A stretch of 64,000 nucleotides of DNA from contig SCFE01000111.1 of assembly GCA_004352715.1 (NCBI GenBank), positions 188,464 through 252,463 on the forward strand, written 5' to 3'. The DNA is from Hofstenia miamia (Eukaryota; Xenacoelomorpha; Acoela). The position numbers and the translations under genes were made by a program. Below, piece after piece: positions 46,871 to 57,006 of this stretch. Position 1 is the first letter of the stretch. The number at the start of each line of letters is the position of its first letter. The notes below the pieces were generated by a model, which was given only the letters and a program-made list of their open reading frames with translations, made no database searches and was not told the origin of the DNA.

Positions 46871-49800
46871 TAGAGCAAGTTGTACGTATTACCTAGCAGT
46901 TGCAATATTCGAATGTCCTTCCAGTTGGTTGCAGTGAGATCTTCCTCGCAAGTCAACTGGGGAAGGTTTTGATTTCAGTAGTATGTAACTTTTTATATTT
47001 GATATATCTGAGTTGATTGTCAAAGGTATTTATTCGGCATTGGAAAATATCGTAGAATTTTCGGTAAAGTTTTTGGCCTTTAAGCACAATCATTAATGTT
47101 ATTTTCGCGTCTGTGTTGGACATATGGTCCTCAGCTGTATCAACTTTGGTAACTGGAAAAAGAATTTGAAGACTGCAGTAAGTGAGTTATGAAAATTTGT
47201 GTTTTGGTAGAGAAAATTAATGTTTTTCATTAGTAGTTCCTCTGCTTGTATCATCATGATGATTTCGACTCTTTTCACAATGTTGTAGTACTTGTAATTT
47301 TCTTTCTACAATGTGATCCAGATTAGATCATTGGCTCCAAAGAACAAAGTAATATTTTGCACTCATTTATTTTCGATTTTTCTTTGCAATCTGCTATTTG
47401 CTTATGTATAGGTTCGCCTTTATTGTAGATCATTTCTGTGTTTACCATAAATTAGAAGTCGATCTTCTTGTTTGCGATCTTTTAGAATTTTGACGGCATT
47501 TTTGAATTTGGGTTTCTCTTTGATTTGCCAGATTTCTTTGTGATTTTGGTAGTAAAGTCTGTAGCTAGGAATACCATGATTGACGGGCATGATGTGTTTT
47601 TCTTTGGTTTATGGCATGAGAATGGGAGATCAATTATTGGCGGAGGTATGCAGAACATATTTTTAGTAGAGATTTTCTTTTCAAGTTTGAACCAGGGTAC
47701 AATGTGTTGCAGTTATTTTAGCAATTCCAATTTATATAGGGTAGTTCACCAGTTTTTTGTTGATATCCTAAAAAATGTTGAGGTTTGAGGTTCATTTCAG
47801 AGCTGATTCTGATTTAGTGTCTATGTTAATACGAGCAGGTGTACATTTGATATCCATGGTGACTTGTTGCAGGGAAATCATTAGACATTTAAGTTCAATT
47901 TTAGTGAAACTTTTGGTCAAAAATCTTGTTTTTATGAGTTCAATGTCAGAGATTTTGACTTGTAGATGCTAAATAGATGTTATACCAATTTGATGTTTGC
48001 TATTTAGAATATGCCTCTCTATGAGCATGTCTTGTTCTTCACCTTTTATTCACATGTGTGGGGTAATTGCTTTGGTTTTTGTGATTTTTTCATTCATGAT
48101 TTTGTTGATTACTTCTTGTAAGTGTGGGGACAGTTTTAAAGTAGCTTCATTGAGAAGTTATTTTTCTTCTTGCAGTTGCATGGGGGTTTTTTGCTATTAA
48201 ATTGATGCTCTTGTAAGGCCGATATCTTCCAGTTGAGCCAGTTGTTCCTGTATTTATGCTAATTAGACTAAATGAATATTCCGGATATGAGTAGAGAAAC
48301 ATATTCTTCTTAGTGATATTGTGGTTTTTGCAGTTTTCTGCATAGTTTTGCGTTAAGTGAGGTAGATGCTCTTGTAGCATTTCCCTAGTAAGTAGTGAGA
48401 TTGTGTCAGCATATACTTTGTAGTGAGTTTCCAATATTGCAGCCCACATGTATTTCCTTGTATAATTGTGGAAAATGTCTATTTCCTTCTTGTGAATTAC
48501 AAGTTTATTCTGAATGATGATTAGTGAAAGACATCTGAATGGGTTTTTGAAGTTAATTACTTTCACGAGGAATTGTTGAACCTGTAAATGTTGTACTTAC
48601 TGTCTTTCAATTGTGACATTGTTATGATTGTCTCCAATAGTAACCAGTTTTTGAGTTTACAGGGTAATGGAGCAATTCTGATTTTGAAAAAACATTCCTT
48701 GATGATTTTAGTTCATACTTTCTTTGAGATGAGTATTTGTAGTGAAAGATCGTAGGTGAGTAGCATGCTGAGTAGCCCATTTCTGGGATTTGTAATTCTT
48801 CACATAATTATTTTCTCATTTTGTCTATAAAGCATGATGCTGAAATTATTTGGCTGAGTAAATTTTCAGTCCTGGTGCTATAGTTGCAATGTTAGCATTC
48901 CATTTTTATCCTTTGCCACTGTTCATTTTTTTTATTTGGAGGCTTTAAGTTGAATCCAACATTTGTCGATATCATCCAGTGCTTGTTGTGATTGACTTTA
49001 TGAGAATTTGCATTATATATCTGTGATGTTGGAGCATATACAATTTGGATCAAGTACTTCTAGAGTTTGTATCTCTAGGAGAATATCAATTGGTATTCTT
49101 TCTTCAGTGATTATATGTTGCACTGGTAGATTTTTGTTATTAATATATTGATAAATATGAAATTGGTAAAACTGTTTTTAGGTGTCACTAATGTTGTGTT
49201 CAAAAGTAATATGAGTTTTACTGCAGAGATATTCTTGACTGAGTTCTTTGCACACTTCATTCTTCAAAAAAAATTTGAGTCCTGATTTTTGGATGTTCAT
49301 AGGCATTGATAGTAGTGGGTAGTGCCATATGATTAATCTTGTTTTCAGGTATGCTGTGTAGATCCATTGTGTTTTCCTGAGTTTTGGTTGAGAGCTTGTT
49401 TGAGCTAAGATAATATGCTCTTGTGGTTACTATGAAATAGGGGTGTAGTACTTCTCCTTTAAAGAATGACAATTTATCCAAGTGTTTTTGAAGAATGGCG
49501 GATTGTCTGCTTCTACATTCAGAGGTTGTTGTACTGATTTGAGAGAGGTTTCTGAGGACTTGACATTTCACTGATATTCTAGAAAGGAAGTTGAGATCTC
49601 TTGGTAACTGCATTTTTTGATGTTGTAGGAGCTGAAGATGTGAATGCAAAATTGTTGCTAGTCCCTGGATCTGTACCTGGTGCACTTGCTCAGGTAAAAA
49701 CATTACGGACTAAAAGCACCTAAGAGTCTGAGTCTGATGCACTTATACTGACTAAGATTTGAGATGGTTTCACATGTGTCTCTTCATCATCATTAGAGGA

Positions 49801-49925
49801 GTTCTGCCTGGAGAGTTTAGACGTCTGAGGATGAGGTTTCCTGCAGATGTGTTTCATCTTCTAAAGGCAAAGAAACAATGTTAATATGCCATTCATTATA
49901 ATCAATATTTTGTTTAGTGGAAAAG
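46871..49925 (-). pseudogene. Third-ORF (env-position) region of element 2, decayed
   Basis: About 3 kb on the minus strand after integrase, where env-carrying Gypsy elements have their envelope gene. Two larger open pieces remain: 49703-49257 (148 codons, begins MFLPEQVHQVQIQ) and 48566-48147 (139 codons, begins MKVINFKNPF). I see no clear signal peptide, furin site or transmembrane anchor, and many stops. The position suggests a former env or other accessory ORF; the sequence does not prove it. Confidence 0.4.
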
Positions 49926-50660
49926 CTAGGTTGTCTTCATTGGCAATTTGATTTTTATTGGTTGTTCAGAGTTAATTTGTGATGTGTTTTCATCAATTTT
50001 ATCTAGACCATTAGCATTGTAAGTTTCCACATTATTGTTTTTTATTAGAGTAAAGTTTTTCCTTGTATCTATTCTCTCATCTTTGATGTTTTTAGCTATG
50101 TGTTTCAGATTTTGGAAGTTTGTTGTTCTTCCATTACTTAATAGGTAAGTATTGTGAAGTAGCACTTTTTTATTTCAAAAGGTCTGAACCAATTAGTTGC
50201 CAATTTTCAAACTCGTTTTTCAGTGGTAATAATGCCAGGTTGGAATTGGTAAATATGATTGTGAACTTTTTGTGGTTTGCCATGCATAAATTTGTTGTAA
50301 TATTGTTGTTGTCTTGTGGTGCTTCCCTTTGTATTGGCACATATGATTACATGGGTGAGATTGCAGTAGTCTTGATCAATTGGTGCACTGTAGTTTTTAA
50401 ATAACATTCCAATAGGTGTATGAGCTTTGTGCCTAAATACTGCTTTGTATGGTGTCATTTTAGTAGTAGTGTGAGTGGAGGTATTGTAGAAATATGCGAT
50501 TGTGGGGAATACATTTCTCCAATCTTTGCCTTCTATGTTTTTTGTTGTTGCCTGCATGAGCATAATGAGTATGCAGTTTAAGCATTAAATGCCTCTGTTA
50601 GCCTGCGGGTGATGTGTCCTAGTATGATTGCACACTACTTCAAAATTTTTGTTTTGCACT
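49926..50660 (-). pseudogene. Integrase C-terminal part of element 2
   Basis: FEVVCNHTRTHHPQAN (about 50600-50650) matches the second half of the integrase core, where H-PQ-NG precedes the catalytic glutamate helix. It continues, after a stop, as WRNVFPTIAYFYNTSTHTTT and TPYKAVFRHKAHTP, the usual post-core block. The zinc-binding HHCC domain and the first catalytic residues are absent: they and RNase H were deleted between here and reverse transcriptase. Confidence 0.7.
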
Positions 50661-50679
50661 GTCCTTTGTTGTGATTTTT

Positions 50680-51403
50680 CCTTGATGAATTATTCTGCCA
50701 AGAAAGGTGACTCTTTTTGAATGAAGAAACATTTCATTGTGTTTATTCTTAATCCTGCATTGCATAGTAATTTCAGGATCTTGTTAAATTTATCACAGTG
50801 TTCATTGATGGACATAGAGGAAATTAAAATGTCATCTATGTATGCTGTGATGCAATCTTCTACTTTAAGTTAATTATTGAGAAGAACTTTCATAATGTAC
50901 TGCTGACAGGTTTTAAGAGAATTAGAAAGGCCAAAAGCCATATATAACTATTCAATCAGTCTTTGAGGTTGTGATGAACAAAGTTTTTGTAATTTCTGAT
51001 TCTTGCATAGGGATCTGCCAATAAGCTTTGCAGAGATCTACAGTAGAGAAGAATTGGTATTTTGGAGCTCTATAAAGGATATCCTCAAATAAATTATCCT
51101 CAATCATTAAGGTGCTGAGGCACTCTGCAACAATGTTGATGAATTGTTTATCCAATGTTGTATTGATCTTGTGTTCATTCCCAATCACTTTTCTCACACT
51201 GATTTCTTCATTATTAAAGATTGCTGCATTTCTGGTAAGTACAGAGTTAATTTATTAATTTGATCTTCATTTAGGTAAGAGTGGGTTTCTTTTGAGAGCA
51301 TTGTAGCATATAGATGGCAGTTTTGATGATTTTTGGAGATATCACATACTAGAAATTCCTTAGATTTTTTTACAAATTTTTGGATAGGCATACCAATGAT
51401 CAT
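50680..51403 (-). pseudogene. Reverse transcriptase of element 2
   Basis: The motifs are in order across frameshifts: FFSTVDLCKAYWQIPMQES (motif A, in 50952-51197), MAFGLSNSLKTCQQY (motif B, about 50900-50945), AYIDDILISS (motif C, 50820-50848) and NAGLRINTMKCFF (primer-grip side). YIDD with the D-L-K-AYWQIP block is typical of Ty3/Gypsy RT. The frame is broken at least twice, so no active enzyme is expected. Confidence 0.85.
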
Positions 51404-51680
51404 GAGTTGATTAGGTTTAAGTGATATTAATTGTCACTTTTATTTAAAATTGCTGTAACTCCTCTATAAACCTTTACTGTACAGATGTTATTGAGAAAAA
51501 TGATTTTCTTGGAGTCAATTCTGTATTGATTTGATATAATGAAATCGCCATTTGTAGATGATTTCATCATTATTTTTATCAGCTTCCCATAGTTGAGTTC
51601 CACTCGAAATTTTCTAAAACTGAGAATGCTGAGGAAGCAGCATTTGCTGTTTTCAGTGTGACTTTGATGTAGTTATCCTC

Positions 51681-51990
51681 TCATATTGTGAGAATTTTGG
51701 ATGAGTAATCAATTATGCAATTGTTCTCTGTGAGGAAACCTTGTCCTAGTATCATCTCATATGGCAGTGGCTGATTATGGGTGTCCACTATGCATATATT
51801 GTGTTTAAACTTTACATTTTGAATTGAGATTGGTACTTTTCTGACAATGCCTTTGATATTTATGTAATTTCCAGAAGTGTTAATAAGTCTTGATTTGTTT
51901 TGAAATATTTTCTCTTGTCCATTTGATTTTGTTTGCACAGGCATCTACCATTAGAATAATGGATGCTCTAGTGTCAACTATTGCCTTGAT
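51681..51990 (-). pseudogene. Aspartic protease of element 2, active site altered
   Basis: The minus strand reads AIVDTRASIILMVDACANK just upstream of the open piece at 51944-51681: the catalytic triad is D-T-R in place of D-T-G. The rest (INTSGNYINIKG; LPYEMILGQGFLTENNCIID) aligns closely with element 1 (INTSGEYINMKG; LPYEIILGDDFLSKNKCIIN). The glycine loss should abolish activity. Confidence 0.75.
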
Positions 51991-52164
51991 CTTTACACTA
52001 TTGATCATTAACAGGATGAGGTTTCTCTCTAATAGATTGGTCACAATGAAGCATTCCTCTTTGCCATTTGGGGCCAGTGCCCATTTTAGTTTAAATTTTC
52101 TTTGTCAATTTGTTTGGCTATCTCTTCTAGTGTAAAGTCCATCCTTGCTGACAGCATACATGAT

Positions 52165-53339
52165 GGTTTTGCAATATGGTTTTAGGTGGCCTTGTTAACC
52201 ACATTGTTGGCATCCAACTTTTTTCATGTTAGCAGGCTTTGCTTTTATGGAATTCTCAATATCAGTGTTTTTTGGTTTTGTTTGATTTTTGAAAGTGGTG
52301 TTAGTAACTTGAGAACCAAGTTCTTTTTGTCCTCAGCAATTGTTTTCCATACTGAGGTGTATGTAAACACATTTGCTGATAACTTTCTATAGAATTTTCA
52401 ATTTCACATTTATTTTTAAAGCATCTTCTAAATAAAGGTGACATTCCAGCATGTATGTAGGAGTATAGGTCTTGTTTATAGTAGCAATCTTCTTTGACTG
52501 ATAATTGTAGTAATCTGTTCACCTTTAGAATGTATTTATTGATATCATCATTGTCTTTCATTTTACAGCTATAGAGTAGCATGTGGTACTGTTTTCTAGT
52601 GTTATCATTGTTGAAATGAACACCTAGACCTTTTACCAGTTTATCATAATTGATTTTACTTTCTGAGTCAAACTGATGTACACACTGAGTGCTTTGTCTT
52701 TTAAAAAGAGTGGTAACTGAGCACAATCATTGTCTTTTGTTCCACCTTGTTGTGAAACATAGATTTCAAAAATGACAATCCACTCAGGGAACATTTGAGC
52801 ACTGCTGCTTATTTTTCAGGTAAACTATGGAAGAGTTCTTGTTATCTTTAGATTGGTTTTCATGGGTTTGTCTGGTAACACAGATTTTATTTTAGTTATA
52901 TTAGTATTGAAGGCTTGTTGTGGTGTTGGCTCTTCAATTGCTCTGATTCTTAGAGGGGAAAATTTCGTTTTTTTCAGTATTTTTGCTGGTATCTGTGGAG
53001 TGACTGAAGGAGTTAAGAAAGAGTTCTTTGCTAGGATGGTAGCAGGTGGTTGAGTGATATTTCTTTGTTGTATATTAGATTTAATAACGTTAATTTCATT
53101 TCATAATTCCATTATATTTTGACTGAATTGATTTTGTTAAGTATCTAGAATGTATGATGTTCAGGAAATGATTCTTTCTTCCATTTGATCAGTAGAAGGT
53201 TGGGGATTTTTTGTGGGTACCATTAATGATAATTGGGTTTCCAGTGTTTGTAGTATTTCTCACATGTTGATAATAATATTTGTGAGTTGACTTTTGTATT
53301 TGGACATTATGATTTGGTATTCGGAATTTTCAGTAGTCA
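52165..53339 (-). pseudogene. Gag of element 2
   Basis: It starts near ATG 53339 (MTTENSEYQ) and includes a coiled-coil-like part, a proline-rich linker, and a capsid section in 52726-52301 (DINKYILKVNRLLQLS; YYKQDLYSYIHAGM). It ends in a zinc knuckle at about 52171-52212 whose pattern CQQCG-stop-QGHLKPYC keeps all four ligands but carries a TAA. Capsid and knuckle align with element 1, so the two belong to one clade. Confidence 0.75.
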
Positions 53340-53599
53340 TTTTTTCAATATTACTTTTCATAGAAAGAGAAAGAGTAGATGTAGATCTAAGAACTTTTCA
53401 TTTGTCACGTTGGATCATGATACAGTATCTTCTAATTAATAAGAGGCTATAACATTCTTCATTTAATACTTGTAATTAATTAAAGATAATTAATAAATAT
53501 GCCAGAAACTTACAGACTAGTTGTGATTGATCTTTGATAAAGTAACAGAGGAAGAAAAAGTAAAAACAAGTTTTAGTTCCCTGTTCCTTAAATGTTCTT

Positions 53600-53608
53600 G
53601 GGTCACCA
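53600..53608 (-). promoter_or_regulatory. Primer-binding site start, TGGTGACCC
   Basis: On the minus strand TGGTGACCC follows the 5' LTR end (GCTACA). The first nine bases fit a tRNA 3' end with CCA, similar to the tRNA-Trp type used by CsRn1/Kabuki-like elements, but the next bases (AAGAACATT) diverge. It differs from the site in element 1. Confidence 0.5.
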
Positions 53609-53651
53609 TGTAGCAACAACTTAATTAGTGTTAGAGCATTAAAGTAATACA
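53609..53651 (-). repeat. Truncated 5' LTR of element 2
   Basis: Only the first 43 bp (plus-strand order) match the left LTR; a (TA)n tract (53651-53676) then replaces it. The remaining LTR sequence is not found nearby. Confidence 0.75.
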
Positions 53652-53676
53652 TATATATATATATATATATATATAT

Positions 53677-54434
53677 TCTCGCACAAAGAAATTCAATTCT
53701 TCAATTTCTCTATTTAATGTGCAATTTCAATTTTAATCTTATGATTTTATTTCAATTGATAATTTGATGAACTCACAACAGTGCTATATTTTTAGCTTTA
53801 AATTTCTGCTAAATATTGATGGTAAAATTTGAGTAGCAGAAGACCAAATTTGTACCTGTCAGATATTTGCCTATATTTTTCTATGGTATGATTTTGTTTA
53901 TGATTACCAATTTTATTTTCTAAAAATATGTGGAATTTGTTCATTTTGTTTTTCAATTTATTCTCAGTAAAATAGTTTTTTACTTCTTATTTTGACTTTG
54001 TATTTTATTAAAAGTATGTGTTTCTAAATTCATTTGCGTAGTTAATGGGCACCCAGTTTCGGAACAGCTTGGCTGACATACTCCCTTCAACTTAGGTTAG
54101 GTATATGGATAGGCTTTTGTTGTAATGCTTTTCATCCATAAATAAAATTAACCTTTATTGTTATCACCAAAATTGCATGAGATGAGAATTGCATTGAGTT
54201 TAGGTTTTTCACTTAGCATGTAGGTTTCACTCACTGCACCCAAGAGTTATGGCTTCTTTATTCCTTATCTTAATTAGGGCTCTAGTCTTATACGACTCTT
54301 TCTTAAAGCTATCTGTATCAGGTTGGCCAAGTGTGGCCACTTTTCCTTAATACAATCTCTTATTTACTTTCAACTTTTATTAGGATAGAGTATTATAGCA
54401 TTTTAACATAAAACAACTTAAATTATTATCAGTA
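53677..54434. other. Non-coding stretch, no supported gene
   Basis: AT-rich DNA between the truncated LTR and a LINE fragment; nothing recognised. Confidence 0.35.
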
Positions 54435-54906
54435 GTGAATTATAAAATAAGTTGTAAAAATATGGAATTTCTAACAATAGATGAAACCAAACATCTAGGA
54501 ATTAAGCTAATTAAGCATCTGGATTGGAATAACCCTGTGGAAATGTTTGTCGGAAAATTACATCATTGCATTTCATCAATGTCGGTTTTCATTGAATATT
54601 TATCAGCTGCTAAAAATGGATTATTTTAGGGCATATGTTCAACCTATATACATATATGCATTCGTTGTCTGGACAATAGGGATCACGGAAAGTAATCGAA
54701 AGGCTCTTAAAAAGCCTATAGAATTATTTGCCAAGCTGTCAAAAATAGAAATACATGATGTAATTCAATCTGTCAATAATCTTCATCATAAACTATTAAA
54801 AAAATACGCAATGTGCATGTATAAAGACAAAAATCATTCACTGCATGAAAGAACCACTCGTTCTCAGCATGCAACAAGAACAAAGGTAAAATTTGCTATC
54901 AAATGA
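54435..54906 (+). mobile_element. LINE reverse-transcriptase C-terminal fragment
   Basis: Two overlapping frames read FLTIDETKHLGIKLIKHLDW and then RAYVQPIYIYAFVVWTIG. This is the K-LG-I-D--L-W ... Y---I-P---Y-V-W block that follows the catalytic core in Jockey/CR1-like LINE proteins. One frameshift near 54600 separates them. It is a short, dead, plus-strand copy; whether it is the same family as the LINE at 6.6-9.7 kb cannot be told, since the regions do not overlap. Confidence 0.7.
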
Positions 54907-56538
54907 TATATAAGATATTCAAGAACATCTTTCCCGGCTGCGATTAACTATAATAATACTGGATCTCTCCCTGGTTCCTAATGCAACTTTCTAGTTTATT
55001 TTTTGCATGATTGCAAATACCATCATTTGTTTGTTAAAAAAATAATTTGTTAACGCATTATTAACTATTAGCATAAGATTTTTGTTATATTGCCATATTA
55101 TTGTGCTTTTTATTACTACTCTAATAGAATTAATTAAACATATAAACTTATATTTAACAAAATATTTGTACTTTACAAAATCAATATTACAATAATTAAC
55201 AAATCTACAAAAAGGTGAGCGATAGCTTTTTATTCATTCGCTTTTAATTTTTTTTCATATTAGTCAGCATCTCACTTAAACAGTGATTAGGATTATTTAT
55301 AATTTTTAAGAATTCGCGTCTTACTCTAATTTTAATAATAATAGAATTAATTGTATAATAAAAGATTTTTTAAAAATTCTCTGGATAGAGTTCAGATTGC
55401 TTCAAGTGGTATCAGTTTTCAGGCATTCTATTGTTAGCCTGACATCATCATTACAAAAATCTGAAGTTTTGGACTTTTTCAATAGGCTAAATTTTATGAT
55501 GCTTCCTGAGTTGTCAAAATCTGGTTAAAGTATTTATGAAAGGTCTTAACAAAAGTCATAAAAATTTAAAAAGGTAAAAAGAATGGTAGTTTCAAAAAAA
55601 ACATAACATGGCATGAGAATGAGTGGTTGAATTGATTCAAATTTTGTCAGAATACTTCTCATACGACAAAAACAAATTTCAAGAAAACCACATATAAATT
55701 TGTAATTGTACACCCACAAGAAGCAAATCCGTTTCTGATTAGCGTGACTTTGATTATGAGTGGAAATTGATAATTGCTCTTCCAAAACTACAAAAAATTC
55801 ATTTCTATGCTTATTTGTAAGACTTGTAGTAATTTAATTCCTAAAATTGTCATCAACTATAATCATAATATTTTTATAGAGTTTAAATAGTTGAGCTTCT
55901 TATCGTATTACCTTCCTATTGATTTTATTATATCCAAATCCAAAAATCACAATTTTGTAGTGTCACTATGAATTTAAAATTGAGAGAGTTTCTAACAACA
56001 AGATAAAACTTACTTCAAAATTGCAGCTAAGGCGATGAAAACAAGAATAGCACAAACAATCACAATTTAAGGAGCAAACCCAAAATTAACATTGCAAGAC
56101 ATTAAAAAAATTGAGGCAGAGTGTATTACAATCCGTGATAGAAAAATTCATTTTTTCAAGCATAATTTGAGATGAAAATATATATTTTGAATTTACCTTT
56201 TCATTGAAAGTGGATACTAGATTAGATTAGAATAGAAAAGTGACATTAAATTAATTTATACCCTATTATTGCTATTTCAAAGGTATGGGTCTATAAAAAT
56301 GTTTAATAATCACGAACCTTCTGCATGAAAACTATATTGATCTTAGCTTGAAGTGTATCTTACATGAGAATTTTTTATTGAAGAGCATCCCAAATTTTAT
56401 TAGTATCATTAAATTTTGGCAGTGTTTGCAGCAACTAAGGTATTCCTCTTGCTTCTCTGTTTCTTCTGCTTTTCCATTTGCAAGTTTATACAAACAAATG
56501 TTTTTGGTTATCTCACAATTTTATTTTGATGTGATAGC
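54907..56538. other. Non-coding stretch, no supported gene
   Basis: AT-rich. The minus-strand ORF at 55546-55785 has no recognised domain. Confidence 0.35.
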
Positions 56539-56541
56539 TAA

Positions 56542-57003
56542 AGGTGTGTTCCCACTATCGATTTTTATCAGCAGATTTTAATCGAAAATGCAATTATTTT
56601 CGTTCACATTGGCGATTTTTTATCATCCGATTTTTATCAGAAAAAGCGGAGTTGGAAGAGCGTTCAGACTATCGATTTTTTATCAGATGATAAATTATCA
56701 TCTTTTGATTGAAAGTAAGAAAAACAACAACATCTGTTTATGGATTGGTTTGTATTGGAATGTAAACAATGTTTGCATATTTTGAAGTTGAAATATTTCA
56801 ACGACAATAATTTACGTTTTGGAAGTCTGTTCCCTACTTGAGAAGTAAGCAATTAGTTTCAAGTAGCTATTCGACTAGTTTTTGTACCGTTCAGACTTTC
56901 GACTTTTATCAGCTGATAAATTATCAAGATAGAGTGTTTACACTATCGACTTTTATCACCGATTTTTTGACAGATGATGAAAGTCGATAGTGGGAACACA
57001 CCT
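56542..57003. mobile_element. Harbinger-type MITE, TAA target duplication
   Basis: A 462-bp element has perfect inverted ends AGGTGTGTTCCCACTATCGA and TAA on both sides (56539-56541 and 57004-57006). Multiple internal copies of GACTATCGATTTTTATCA-like sequence in both orientations form subterminal repeats. Non-coding. Confidence 0.8.
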
Positions 57004-57006
57004 TAA

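Larger units (their letters stand above)
46070..53651 (-). mobile_element. Defective Ty3/Gypsy-type LTR retrotransposon, element 2
   Basis: The same LTR start (TGTAGCA-C-ACTTAATTAGTG, then TTAGAGCATTAAA) occurs at 46070 and 53609 in direct orientation. Between them, minus strand, come gag, protease, reverse transcriptase, a shortened integrase and about 3 kb of third-ORF-like sequence. RNase H and the integrase N-terminus are missing, and all frames are broken. The right (5') LTR is only about 43 bp before a (TA)n tract replaces it, so the element or the assembly is truncated there. Confidence 0.85.

Noticed and set aside
47525-48200. Plus-strand ORFs in the 47.5-48.2-kb region
   Set aside because: They are antisense to element 2 and have no independent support.
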